Below are positions 46,316-55,024 of a stretch of DNA of 55,052 nucleotides, in pieces. Every line of letters begins with the position of its first letter. Within the stretch, counting starts at the first letter, position 1. The notes beneath the pieces are model-generated. The model made no database searches. It was not told where the DNA came from and saw only the letters and a list, made by a program, of their open reading frames with translations. The position numbers and the translations under genes are program-made. Source of the stretch: Pseudoalteromonas sp. 3D05 (GTDB lineage: Bacteria > Pseudomonadota > Gammaproteobacteria > Enterobacterales > Alteromonadaceae); assembly GCF_002723455.1 (NCBI RefSeq), contig NZ_PDUS01000012.1:701-55752 (forward strand), given 5' to 3'.

Positions 46316-48271
46316 GTGCGTAAAATTTTAATTGTCGATAGTAGCAGTGTTATAGCAATGCGGTTAAAGGTTTTACTAGAGCTGATCCAGTGCGACGTTG
46401 ATCTTGTGCATTACTCAATGCTAAGCGAAGACATTGTTTATGATTATTATGATTTAACGGTTATCGCTCACGGGGTTCCGCTTAATGTAGTTAATTCGTT
46501 TCTTCATAAAGTAACTAATAAAAACTATTTACTTTTGGCGCCAAAGGCTGAAAACGGTGATCAATTAAATGCATTTAGCGAGTTAAATCAGCTCATTCCC
46601 AATGCTGTCGTTATTTACCCTTTCTTTGCGAATAAAGAGATTAGTTCATTACTTGAAAGTATATTAGATCTCGGCCCTGATTATATTCTACAGCTGCCGG
46701 TAGTGTTGCTAGTTGATCACCTACCTGAACGGCTTGAAAAAGTGAAAAGTAGCCTTATTGGGGCACATATACAAACAATATCAGCCAATACCTACAAAGA
46801 AGCAATCGCATCAGCACAAAAGCATAAATTTGACCTTTTACTAAGCGACTTTAGCCTACCAGATGGCTCTGGCCTCGAAATATTTGCGAAAATGAAGCAA
46901 ATTCAGCCGCAATGCCGTTGTTTACTATTTACCTCGAAGCCTAATCAAGTATCGATGATTGAAGCAATACGCCAAGGGGTTGAAGATGTTTTAGTTAAGC
47001 CCATTGATGAGAATGCATTATTGCAGTCAGTTCATAAACTCTGGCAAACAGAATTATTAAAGCGGCACAATACTGAGCTGGTTGAGCGGCTTCAAGACAC
47101 GGTTGATGCATTAATCGAAAAAGATAGTCTACTTAGGGTCATTTATAAGCACACACCTGATGCGATCATGCTCTTCGAACGTGATGGCAAGATTATAGAG
47201 GCCAATGATGCATGCTGCTCGTTATTTAGCATAGCGAGTAACGATTTTCAGGGGCTCAATGTGTTTAATTTATTGGATAAGCCTTCTGCTGACGAAATTA
47301 GCAAAAAGATTTCTACGCTTAATGTTAACCGCCAATTTAGTTGCGATTTGTATTTGCCCAGAGAGGAGGGAATTGGCATTCCATTAGTTGGCTCATTTAA
47401 TGAAATTGATCACCATGGTGAAATTGCATTAGCTGTTATTTTTAAAAACGTAACGCACCTAAAACAAAAAGAAGATTTGTTACTCGAAGCCAAAGATATG
47501 CTTGAGGAAGAGGTTAGGGCGCGAACATCACAGTTGGAGCACGCTAAAAACTTGGCAGAAGCGGCAAACCACAGTAAATCAGAGTTTTTAGCAAACATGT
47601 CTCATGAGCTGCGAACACCTATGCACTCAATACTCAGTTTTGCACGATTTGGCTTGGATAAGCTTAAAAAAGGCGAGCTAGCGGTCGATAAATTACTTAA
47701 GTATTTTACTCGAATTGAGTCCAGTGGGGAGCGCTTACTTTCACTATTAAATAACCTACTTGATTTATCTAAGTTAGATGTAGGTAAATTTCCATTTAAT
47801 CCTAAAGAACATGAACTCAGCTATATTATTAAAACAGCGATTGATGATGTGTCAGGTACAGCAATGGAAAAGGGTATCGACATCAAATACCAGCCCCCTG
47901 TAACGCAAGTTTCGGCACAATGTGATGAAGAGCAAATAAACCAACTACTGCGAAACATATTAGGCAATGCATTAAAGTTTAGTAATTCGCACAGTGTTAT
48001 CACTATAACGCTTAATCTTGTGCAGGATATGGCCGTGATAGAAGTGATAGACAGTGGTGTAGGAATACCTGAAGAAGAGTTAGAACATGTTTTTTCTAAA
48101 TTTGTACAAAGCAGTAAAACCGATAATGGGTCGGGTGGTACCGGGCTTGGGCTTGCACTGTGCCGAGAGTTTATTTCCCTTCATAAAGGGACTATCTCGG
48201 CACATAACAATGAGTTAGGGGGCACGACTATTCGCATTATGTTGCCTTTAAAAATTGTGGATATAGATTAA
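46316..48271 (+). CDS. hybrid sensor histidine kinase (REC-like, REC, PAS, HisKA, HATPase)
   Basis: The 651-residue soluble protein begins at a GTG with AGAAGGA nearby. Residues 1-118 form a receiver-like fold that starts LIVDSSSV but lacks the phosphorylatable aspartate (LTVIAHG). Residues about 128-242 form a second receiver with aspartate 178 and lysine 228. A PAS domain (about 270-385), a coiled coil, HisKA with histidine 430 (ANMSHELRTPMHSI) and a HATPase domain (NALKFSNS, DSGVGIP, GTGLGLALC) follow. No membrane segment is seen. The response regulator gene 87 bases downstream is the likely partner. Confidence 0.9.
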   Translation: MRKILIVDSSSVIAMRLKVLLELIQCDVDLVHYSMLSEDIVYDYYDLTVIAHGVPLNVVNSFLHKVTNKNYLLLAPKAENGDQLNAFSELNQLIPNAVVIYPFFANKEISSLLESILDLGPDYILQLPVVLLVDHLPERLEKVKSSLIGAHIQTISANTYKEAIASAQKHKFDLLLSDFSLPDGSGLEIFAKMKQIQPQCRCLLFTSKPNQVSMIEAIRQGVEDVLVKPIDENALLQSVHKLWQTELLKRHNTELVERLQDTVDALIEKDSLLRVIYKHTPDAIMLFERDGKIIEANDACCSLFSIASNDFQGLNVFNLLDKPSADEISKKISTLNVNRQFSCDLYLPREEGIGIPLVGSFNEIDHHGEIALAVIFKNVTHLKQKEDLLLEAKDMLEEEVRARTSQLEHAKNLAEAANHSKSEFLANMSHELRTPMHSILSFARFGLDKLKKGELAVDKLLKYFTRIESSGERLLSLLNNLLDLSKLDVGKFPFNPKEHELSYIIKTAIDDVSGTAMEKGIDIKYQPPVTQVSAQCDEEQINQLLRNILGNALKFSNSHSVITITLNLVQDMAVIEVIDSGVGIPEEELEHVFSKFVQSSKTDNGSGGTGLGLALCREFISLHKGTISAHNNELGGTTIRIMLPLKIVDID

Positions 48272-48358
48272 ACAATAAACAAATATAATAGTCTTGTTGT
48301 AAGAATGAGTATAGGTACTAAACTATTAACATGTAATGAAAATGGATGATAAATTATT

Positions 48359-49492
48359 ATGTCTGTAACGAGAGTCTTAGCTGTAGATGATGAGCCCTAT
48401 AATCTTGAAATTATTGAAGAGATATTAGAAGACTTACAGTTTGAATTAAAATTAGCAACCAGTGGACCTGAGTGTTTAGCTGTTGTGGAAGATTTTGCAC
48501 CGCAGGTTATCTTACTGGATGTAAGCATGCCTAAAATGAATGGTTATGAGGTTTGTAAAGCCTTAAAAGATAACCCTAATACAGCTCATATCATAGTTAT
48601 GTTTGTTTCAGCCAGAGGTACTGTTGAAGAGCGTATGGAAGGGTACTCTGTAGGGGCTGAAGATTACATTGTTAAGCCATTTGGGCAGAATGAGCTCAAA
48701 GCAAAGCTTAAGCACTTAAACCAAGTGATTTTGGAAAAGGAAAACTTAGAACAACAGGTTGAAGATGCAACGTCTACCGCTTTTAATGCGATGGCCAATA
48801 GCAGTGAAATGGGTCAAATCGTTAATTATATAGAGAGTATTGCGTTAATTGATAATGTGCCAGAGCTTGGGCGTGCATTGGTAAGTTGCCTCAAGAGTTT
48901 TGATTTACAAAGTAATCTAGAGTTTAGATTTGATGATGCGCCGCCAGAGCACTTTGCATCATATGGTAATTGTTCTCCGATTGTGATTGAGCTATTTGAT
49001 ATGCTTAAAAATAAAGGGCGGTTGCATGAGTTTTCTCACCGCATTTTAGTTAATTACGAATTGATCAGTATGCTCATTTTAAATATGCCGGATCATGATC
49101 CTGACAAACATGGCCGTATTCGTGACCATGTTTGTTTTTTAGTCAGTGTGACTGAACAGCAATTCCGCGCAATATTAACTCGGCAGAAATTAGAGTCTCA
49201 ACAAGCTAAATTTAATGATGTTGCTGAAATGCTTCATAGAAAATTTCATGATCTGATCGATTTACTTAATACTAACCGTGTAAGCAATGAAGCTGTTTTT
49301 AAACAGTTGCAAGAGGAGTTAGAAGAGCGTATTCCAAGCATGGGGTTAGATGAGGATCAAGAGGTCTTTATTTATCAAAAAGTAGATCAGACAATTCAGA
49401 ACTCAGTTGCGCGAGCAGAAGCAGTACAGGATGTTAAAAAAGCATTCAACGAGATTGAACAAGATCTTGCATTATTGACCAGTAAGGATTAA
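48359..49492 (+). CDS. response regulator with unassigned C-terminal output domain
   Basis: The 377-residue product has an N-terminal receiver (about 5-125) with aspartate pair DDEP, phosphoacceptor aspartate 54 in ILLDVSMPKMNG and lysine 106 in YIVKPF. A coiled-coil linker (LEKENLEQQVEDATSTAFNAMANSSEMG) leads to about 130 residues with a GAF-like pattern, then another long helical region with many acidic residues. No DNA-binding, GGDEF, EAL or HD-GYP motif is present, so output is probably through protein contact. It likely pairs with the hybrid kinase upstream. Confidence 0.85.
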   Translation: MSVTRVLAVDDEPYNLEIIEEILEDLQFELKLATSGPECLAVVEDFAPQVILLDVSMPKMNGYEVCKALKDNPNTAHIIVMFVSARGTVEERMEGYSVGAEDYIVKPFGQNELKAKLKHLNQVILEKENLEQQVEDATSTAFNAMANSSEMGQIVNYIESIALIDNVPELGRALVSCLKSFDLQSNLEFRFDDAPPEHFASYGNCSPIVIELFDMLKNKGRLHEFSHRILVNYELISMLILNMPDHDPDKHGRIRDHVCFLVSVTEQQFRAILTRQKLESQQAKFNDVAEMLHRKFHDLIDLLNTNRVSNEAVFKQLQEELEERIPSMGLDEDQEVFIYQKVDQTIQNSVARAEAVQDVKKAFNEIEQDLALLTSKD

Positions 49493-49497
49493 ATGTT

Positions 49498-50628
49498 TTA
49501 CGCGTCTCGCGGAAGCCCTTTTTCAACAATGCGAATTAAACGAGCTGTTTTGCGAAGTTGTTTTTGTTTTTTTAACTGTTGTGCCAGTGCCCAGTCGATA
49601 TGCTCTTGAACTAACTCAGTTGCATCTTGGCGGGCGTCATTAAGCGCATCAATGATACGCTGATCAAAGTTTGCATTGCCTAACCCTACAGCTAGATTTC
49701 GTTGCCAACGTTGATGGCCTATACGACGTATTGGACTTCCTTCTGTGTTATTTAAGAACGTTGTTTCATCCCATGCAAATAGCTCAAGTAACTCTTTGTC
49801 TTTTAGTTGTTTTCGTGGATGGAAGTCAGCTTCATCGGTAATCTGGCCGTAGCGGTTCCATGGGCACACTAATTGGCAGTCATCACAGCCATAAACACGA
49901 TTGCCCAATAACGCACGGTATTGTTCAGGGATTGGTCCTTGCAATTCAATGGTTAGATATGAAATACATTTACGTGCGTCAACTACATAGGGTTCAACAA
50001 TGGCTCCTGTTGGGCAAAGGGTTATACATGCAACACATTTACCACAGCCTTCAAAGTCATTAGGCTTGTCAATTGGCAATGGAATATCAACAAACAGCTC
50101 ACCTAAGAAAAACCATGAGCCAGCCTCTTTATTAATGAGTAAGCTGTGTTTTCCTTGCCAACCAAGCCCTGCTTTTTCAGCTAATTGGCGCTCCAACACA
50201 GGTGCAGAGTCTACAAAGGGGCGAAAGCCTAATTGGTCAACGTGGAGCTCTATTTTTTGGCCTAGCTTTTTAAGCCTATTGCGCATCAATTTATGGTAAT
50301 CACGACCTAGCGCATAACGACTAATATAGGCTTTATTGTTTTCTTTTAGGTTTTTAGCAAAGCGGGCGTCGGGGGGGAGGTAGTTCATTTTGACCGAAAT
50401 AACCCGTTGCGTGCCGGGAACAAGCTCTGCAGGGCGAGCGCGTTTCATACCATGCGCTGCCATATATTCCATATCGCCGTGATAACCTAAATCAAGCCAA
50501 CGCTGAAGTTGCGCTTCGTGCTTAGTTAAATCAATATCGGTAATGCCTACTTCGCTAAAGCCAAGCTCTTCACCCCATCGTTTAATATCCAAGGCAAGTT
50601 GTTTGTAATCAGAAGTTTGGCTAGTCAC
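49498..50628 (-). CDS. queG: epoxyqueuosine reductase QueG
   Basis: QueG performs the last step of queuosine synthesis, reducing epoxyqueuosine in tRNA with cobalamin and two [4Fe-4S] clusters. The 376-residue product has the normal length, the N-terminal KRWGEELGFSEVGI block, DSAPVLERQLAEKAGLGW, and two cluster motifs, CGKCVACITLCPTGAI and CDDCQLVCPWN, plus the HEAT-like C-terminal region. Its stop codon is 5 bases from that of the convergent response regulator. The common neighbours tsaE and nnr are absent here. Confidence 0.96.
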   Translation of the reverse strand: MTSQTSDYKQLALDIKRWGEELGFSEVGITDIDLTKHEAQLQRWLDLGYHGDMEYMAAHGMKRARPAELVPGTQRVISVKMNYLPPDARFAKNLKENNKAYISRYALGRDYHKLMRNRLKKLGQKIELHVDQLGFRPFVDSAPVLERQLAEKAGLGWQGKHSLLINKEAGSWFFLGELFVDIPLPIDKPNDFEGCGKCVACITLCPTGAIVEPYVVDARKCISYLTIELQGPIPEQYRALLGNRVYGCDDCQLVCPWNRYGQITDEADFHPRKQLKDKELLELFAWDETTFLNNTEGSPIRRIGHQRWQRNLAVGLGNANFDQRIIDALNDARQDATELVQEHIDWALAQQLKKQKQLRKTARLIRIVEKGLPRDA

Positions 50629-50694
50629 ACGGGCACATCACGGTTTTTAATGGCTGCGTAACTTAACACAATGACTTGTAAATATCACCAGATC

Positions 50695-51936
50695 CTACAC
50701 AAAACGCTTGAGTTGATGCTGGGTCTGTTCACTGAGTTGTTGTGACTGCTGACAGTCTACCAGTGCAATATCGATTTGCGCTTTAGCTTGCGATCCTAAT
50801 TCAACTATTTGTTCGACTGACTGATGTGTCTGGTTTTGTGTTTCTTCGAGCAAGTGTACAGCACTCACAATTTGTTGAAGTTGTTGCTGGTTTTGTTCAA
50901 ATTCAACCAGTCGTTGAGTAAAGCCGTGGGATGTTTTACTTATAGTATCTTCTGCGTGATTAGAGTAACTCATCAGTTGTTCAGACTCTTTATTTGTTTG
51001 CCCAACTAATGAATCCATTTGGTTAATAAAGTCACTGATTTGACGTGTGGCATCACTTACTTTGACTGATAATGTTCTTACTTCATCTGCGACTACAGCA
51101 AATCCTCGGCCGGCTTCACCTGCACGCGCAGCTTCAATTGCAGCGTTCAAAGCTAGTAGATTGGTTTGATCTGAAAACTCTTCAACCATTTTTAAAATAC
51201 TACGAATATTTTCACTATTTTGTTTTAGGCCGGCTATAGTTTCTGAAAACTTACCAAGTACCTGACCAATGGCTTTTACTTGGGTAACAAGCTCTGTTAA
51301 TTCGTTTGCTGAGTGATTAACAAAGCCTAGGTGCTCTGAGTTGATTTCGTGCACACTGTCAGTGTTACCGACGATTGCTTGCAAGCTATCAGTGATTTGG
51401 TTACTCGCTGATGTAATGGTTTGGCTAAAATCAATTTGCTGTTCACTTAAAGAGGCTGTTTGCTGCATCGAGTGGGTGACGTCGCTATTGCTTTGTGCGC
51501 TGGCTTGGGCACTTTGGTAAGTTGTTGCAAGTAGTTCACTCAAGTGGGTTGTAAACACATTATATTGTTCACTAATTTCGCGAAATTCATCGTAAGTAAA
51601 CTGTGGTAACTTAGCTGCTAGATTCGCATCTTGATGATTAATTTGCGTTAATGTGTCACGCATAGCTTTGACGGGGCGTACGATTAAAAAACGCATATAG
51701 AAAACAGTAAAGATAAAGCCGATAATAATGACTGCCGCGAGCAGCCAAAACAACCCCGTATCAGAGGCTTGAGCTGTTAGGCTTTGGTATAACCATATAA
51801 GTGTAATAGCTTGAAAAGCAAATACAAAACTAAGGTTACCAATGATCTTTCGGGTTAATGTAAAAAAAAAGCTTTGTTCTATAAAGTTATAAATACGCAT
51901 ATACCCACTCATTAACGTTCCACTTGGCTGTTGCAT
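50695..51936 (-). CDS. methyl-accepting chemotaxis protein without periplasmic sensor
   Basis: The 413-residue product has two membrane segments close together (about 33-52 and 62-84) with only about ten residues between them, then a HAMP linker ([19 protein letters not shown]) and a coiled-coil signalling domain with the conserved hairpin tip [31 protein letters not shown]. There is no ligand-binding domain and no PAS domain. It could sense membrane or cytoplasmic conditions or work through a partner. The C-terminus lacks a CheR-binding pentapeptide. Confidence 0.93.
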   Translation of the reverse strand: MQQPSGTLMSGYMRIYNFIEQSFFFTLTRKIIGNLSFVFAFQAITLIWLYQSLTAQASDTGLFWLLAAVIIIGFIFTVFYMRFLIVRPVKAMRDTLTQINHQDANLAAKLPQFTYDEFREISEQYNVFTTHLSELLATTYQSAQASAQSNSDVTHSMQQTASLSEQQIDFSQTITSASNQITDSLQAIVGNTDSVHEINSEHLGFVNHSANELTELVTQVKAIGQVLGKFSETIAGLKQNSENIRSILKMVEEFSDQTNLLALNAAIEAARAGEAGRGFAVVADEVRTLSVKVSDATRQISDFINQMDSLVGQTNKESEQLMSYSNHAEDTISKTSHGFTQRLVEFEQNQQQLQQIVSAVHLLEETQNQTHQSVEQIVELGSQAKAQIDIALVDCQQSQQLSEQTQHQLKRFV

Positions 51937-51981
51937 AGTGTTTTACTCAGTATCGTTCAATTATATTTTAATTCAAGCATA

Positions 51982-52002
51982 TACCCAAGCCACCTCAAGA
52001 TG
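51982..52002 (+). repeat. dispersed repeat copy 1 (TACCCAAGCCACCTCAAGATG)
   Basis: The 21-base string TACCCAAnCCACCTCAAGATG, given with one variable base, is found here between the MCP and phosphodiesterase genes and again at 55001-55021 with 20 of 21 identities. It is probably a dispersed genomic repeat. Confidence 0.65.
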
Positions 52003-52043
52003 CGAGCGTCGTTGCAGTTAAAAGCGATTTAGGCTTGTAACAA

Positions 52044-52742
52044 TTATAGTGAGTTTAAAATCATTTTGGTATTGCATGGGTAATTAGTAAAAATGCCATC
52101 GACACCATATCTAAGCATTTGCTCTATGTCTTCTTGTTTGTCTACCGTGTAAGCATAAACTTGTAAATCGCGTTTTTTAGCATCAGCAACAAACTCATGG
52201 TTAATAAAATTTTTATCAATATGAATACTGTAAGCATGAAGTCGTTGGGCAAACTCTGCATAGTTAATGGGAATTGAAGCCGTTAAAGCTCCAATCTTCA
52301 CCCATGGTAACTGTTGTTTAAGCCACATGAGTTGATGGTGATCAAAAGAAGACACTAAAAGGTTATCGCGAGAAAGTTTATTCGCTGCCACACTGGCTTC
52401 AATCAAGGTAACAAATTTATCAAGAGAGAAGGTATGTTTGAGTTCTAGGTTGATCAGTGTACTGTTGTTTACCCATTCAAGTAATTGAGACAATGTTGGT
52501 ACGTATTCACCATTACCAGCGTCAAACTGTTGAATCTGTTCACGCCTTAAGTTATTTACCTTGCCACGACCGCTGGTGGTTCGGTCGAGCCAGGTATCAT
52601 GAATTATCATGTAATCATCTAAGCAGCTTTGAACGTCTACTTCAATCCCATCAACGAGTATGTCAACAGCCGCTTTTATTGCACTTTGTGTATTCTCAGG
52701 GTATGAACCGCTTGCACCGCGGTGAGCGAATATTTTCATCAT
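52044..52742 (-). CDS. glycerophosphodiester phosphodiesterase (UgpQ-like)
   Basis: The enzyme hydrolyses deacylated phospholipids to glycerol-3-phosphate and an alcohol. The 232-residue product has FAHRGASGSYPENTQSA with the catalytic histidine-arginine, DGIEVDVQSCLDDYMIIHDTWLDRTTSG with metal ligands, and the final VDGIFTNYPC segment. No signal peptide is present, so it is cytoplasmic like UgpQ. Its start overlaps the transporter gene as ATGA, so they are coupled. Confidence 0.93.
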   Translation of the reverse strand: MMKIFAHRGASGSYPENTQSAIKAAVDILVDGIEVDVQSCLDDYMIIHDTWLDRTTSGRGKVNNLRREQIQQFDAGNGEYVPTLSQLLEWVNNSTLINLELKHTFSLDKFVTLIEASVAANKLSRDNLLVSSFDHHQLMWLKQQLPWVKIGALTASIPINYAEFAQRLHAYSIHIDKNFINHEFVADAKKRDLQVYAYTVDKQEDIEQMLRYGVDGIFTNYPCNTKMILNSL

Positions 52743-53602
52743 CTGTGTTTCCGTGTCACTGACCAGGTTTCGTAAAACGCTGCGCTGATCACTAAAGTTC
52801 CACCGACTAAAGTCAGTAATGAAGGTTGTTCATGTAATAATAAAAAGGCTAAAAATGTACCATATAATGGTTGTAAACAAGATATAAGCCCTGCCGTTGC
52901 CGCCGATAAATACTGTAAACTTGCCGCAAACAAGGAGTGCGGTGTGGCTGTAAATATTACACCTGCAACGATTAACAGCCCTAAATCATAATGCGACACT
53001 TGCATCACGGGTACTTCAATAAAAGCACATAATAATATGCTTGCCACTACCGTTTGATAAAACATGGTTTGTGGTCCGCCGTATTGACTAAAATAACGCT
53101 TATGAATGATGTTTCGAAAAGCGAAAAAAAACGCCGATATTACGCCAGTTAATACACCGAGGGTAACATCGTTGCCAACATCAGCACTTGGGATCAGTAA
53201 ATATATCCCTAGCAAAACCACTGTTGCGCTTATTAAGTCTGATAGTTTCGGTTTATTGCCATGAAAAAAAGGCTCTATAAACACGGTGATTACAGGGTAA
53301 GTAAAAAATGCAATCATACCCACAGCGATCCCCGCCATTTGCATGCCTGCAAAATAAGTAACCCAATGTATACCGACTGTGACACCTAAAAAAAGCGCAA
53401 TGAGGTAATCTTTTCTTGTGTGAAGCTTTATGTTTTTCTTTTGGATAAGGAGCAACAGTAAGAGGGTAAGGGCTGCAATTGCAGCGCGATAAACGGTGAT
53501 ATCTAACGCATTTAAGTTAATCAATTTAGCAAACAGTGCTGTACCGCCGAATAACAAGACAGCAATGTGCAAGTAGAGTAAGCTTTGTTGTTGTGGCTGC
53601 AT
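52739..53602 (-). CDS. EamA/DMT family transporter
   Basis: The 287-residue protein has ten predicted membrane segments in two EamA repeats of about 140 residues each (LHIAVLLFGGTALFAKLI at the start, and GVLTGVISAFFFAFRNIIHKRY at the start of the second half). The conserved region YLSAATAGLISCLQPLYGTFLAFLLLHEQPS precedes the last helix. The substrate is unknown; the family exports metabolites or amino acids. It is coupled to the phosphodiesterase gene, though a functional link is not obvious. Confidence 0.9.
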   Translation of the reverse strand: MQPQQQSLLYLHIAVLLFGGTALFAKLINLNALDITVYRAAIAALTLLLLLLIQKKNIKLHTRKDYLIALFLGVTVGIHWVTYFAGMQMAGIAVGMIAFFTYPVITVFIEPFFHGNKPKLSDLISATVVLLGIYLLIPSADVGNDVTLGVLTGVISAFFFAFRNIIHKRYFSQYGGPQTMFYQTVVASILLCAFIEVPVMQVSHYDLGLLIVAGVIFTATPHSLFAASLQYLSAATAGLISCLQPLYGTFLAFLLLHEQPSLLTLVGGTLVISAAFYETWSVTRKHR

Positions 53603-53695
53603 TCAACCCCTTATTTTTCTTTATTATCCAGAGTTCAGGTTTATTAATACTTATTCAAGCGTGTCGCTAAATACTGCCATTGCAGCATGCTTATA

Positions 53696-53707
53696 TGACA
53701 TTTGTCA
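53696..53707. promoter_or_regulatory. putative operator palindrome
   Basis: TGACATTTGTCA is a near-perfect inverted repeat (TGAC/GTCA, 4-base centre) upstream of a DesK/LiaS-like kinase gene. NarL-type regulators, the usual partners of such kinases, bind short inverted repeats. Autoregulation is an inference. Confidence 0.35.
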
Positions 53708-53795
53708 GCTCAACTAGTGACAATTTACACTACTCGAGGTGTAGATTAAAAGCGATAGTTTATCTATCAAATAACTGTATTAATATGAGTAATGT

Positions 53796-53903
53796 ATGAA
53801 TGATGCCATTTTATTTAGTTTGCAGATTGCACAGCATTATGAAATTTTTTGGATGCATATCACACAGGGTATTGCGGTGATATCACTTGCTTTTTGGATG
53901 TAA
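53796..53903 (+). CDS. possible small membrane-like peptide, 35 residues
   Basis: An ATG with GAG six bases upstream opens a 35-codon frame ending 11 bases before the kinase gene. The product is moderately hydrophobic (ILFSLQIAQ and GIAVISLAFWM). I do not recognise it. It could be a real leader or small membrane protein, or chance. Confidence 0.25.
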   Translation: MNDAILFSLQIAQHYEIFWMHITQGIAVISLAFWM

Positions 53904-53914
53904 CGTAGGTTTTT

Positions 53915-55024
53915 ATGAGTTTGAATAAATTGTTAGATAAATATATTAAAACTAAATCCTTTTGGAACTGGGGACCTTTGCTCTTTACTGGTTTTTATTT
54001 GCTACCCACAATTTTTAATTTTTCACAATTAAGTACGCTAAATATCACTGTGACCTTACTTTTCTATGTCGCTTTTATAGTGCTGTATATTTTTGCTGTG
54101 AATAAGAAACTGGGTAATGTAACCCCACTATTTTCTGGCATGGTTTTAGTCTGTGTTTCTGCCAGCTTTTTTACACCAGGGACGTCTACTTTATTTGGTT
54201 TTACAGCTTATATCGCTGGCTTTAGTTTTACTAAATTTGCTAAGTGGATTGCGATTGGCTGTGTTTTTTTATGCGTTTTGTTAAGTGCTTATTTAGCCGA
54301 TGTAAACAACCCAGAATACTTCTTAGCTGGTTCACTCATTTTAAGTATCGCGCTGTTTAGTTTTGGTGCTGCAGCGCGTAAAGAGCATATTCATAAAATG
54401 CGTGAACACGAAAGTGCACAGCAATTAGAACAATTAGCAGCGATTGCTGAGCGAGAGCGTATAGCCCGTGATTTGCATGATATATTAGGTCATTCGTTAT
54501 CGTCTATTGCGCTAAAATCGGAGCTGGCGAGTAAACTCAATCATGCAGAGCGTTACGCGCAAGCAAATACTGAAATTGACCAGGTTGCAGAGTTGGCTAG
54601 GCAGTTACTCAGCGATGTTAGAAATGCGGTAAGCGATTTGAAGCAGCTGAACATTCATAGTCAGCTTAATGCGCTTAATCAACGTTTACTTGAGCATGGT
54701 TTTGACGTCATGTTCAAAGCGGATGTCGATAAGCTACCCGCCTCTGTTGAGGGCGTTGCTAATTTAATTATTAAAGAAGCGGTCACAAATTTAATGCGCC
54801 ATTGCGTTAGTAAACAATGTGAAATTGATGTAGAGCAAACTTCTGAGCAGCTTAATATTTTAATAACTAATCCAGATGCGTGCGACAAAATAGCCATGGG
54901 TAATGGCTTAAATGGCATTAAGGAGCGAGCTGAGCAGCTAGGTGGTTCTGCGCATATTCAAATAGGGCAAAGTTTTAAGTTAAATGTGAGTTTGCCTTTA
55001 TACCCAAACCACCTCAAGATGTAG
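53915..55024 (+). CDS. DesK/LiaS-type sensor histidine kinase
   Basis: The 369-residue product has about six membrane segments in residues 18-153 with no large extracellular domain, then a coiled coil and a HisKA_3 domain with phosphoacceptor histidine 188 (ERERIARDLHDILGHSLSSIAL). The ATPase domain has the N box EAVTNLMRH and GNGLNGIKERAEQLGG, but the D box reads TNPDAC instead of the usual DxG. The last eight residues, LYPNHLKM, come from the repeat at 55001-55021. A NarL-type response regulator gene would be expected just beyond the window. Confidence 0.9.
   Translation: MSLNKLLDKYIKTKSFWNWGPLLFTGFYLLPTIFNFSQLSTLNITVTLLFYVAFIVLYIFAVNKKLGNVTPLFSGMVLVCVSASFFTPGTSTLFGFTAYIAGFSFTKFAKWIAIGCVFLCVLLSAYLADVNNPEYFLAGSLILSIALFSFGAAARKEHIHKMREHESAQQLEQLAAIAERERIARDLHDILGHSLSSIALKSELASKLNHAERYAQANTEIDQVAELARQLLSDVRNAVSDLKQLNIHSQLNALNQRLLEHGFDVMFKADVDKLPASVEGVANLIIKEAVTNLMRHCVSKQCEIDVEQTSEQLNILITNPDACDKIAMGNGLNGIKERAEQLGGSAHIQIGQSFKLNVSLPLYPNHLKM
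55001..55021 (+). repeat. dispersed repeat copy 2, forming the end of the kinase gene
   Basis: TACCCAAACCACCTCAAGATG, 20 of 21 identical to 51982-52002, encodes the C-terminal YPNHLKM of the kinase and provides the base before its stop codon TAG. Confidence 0.65.

Larger units (their letters stand above)
53603..53914. other. gap before the last histidine kinase gene
   Basis: This 312-base region lies between divergent genes. It contains the palindrome TGACATTTGTCA (53696-53707), another GTGACAATTT nearby, a TACAC/GTGTA pair (53726-53743), and a possible 35-codon reading frame at 53796-53903. Nothing else is recognised. Confidence 0.55.
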
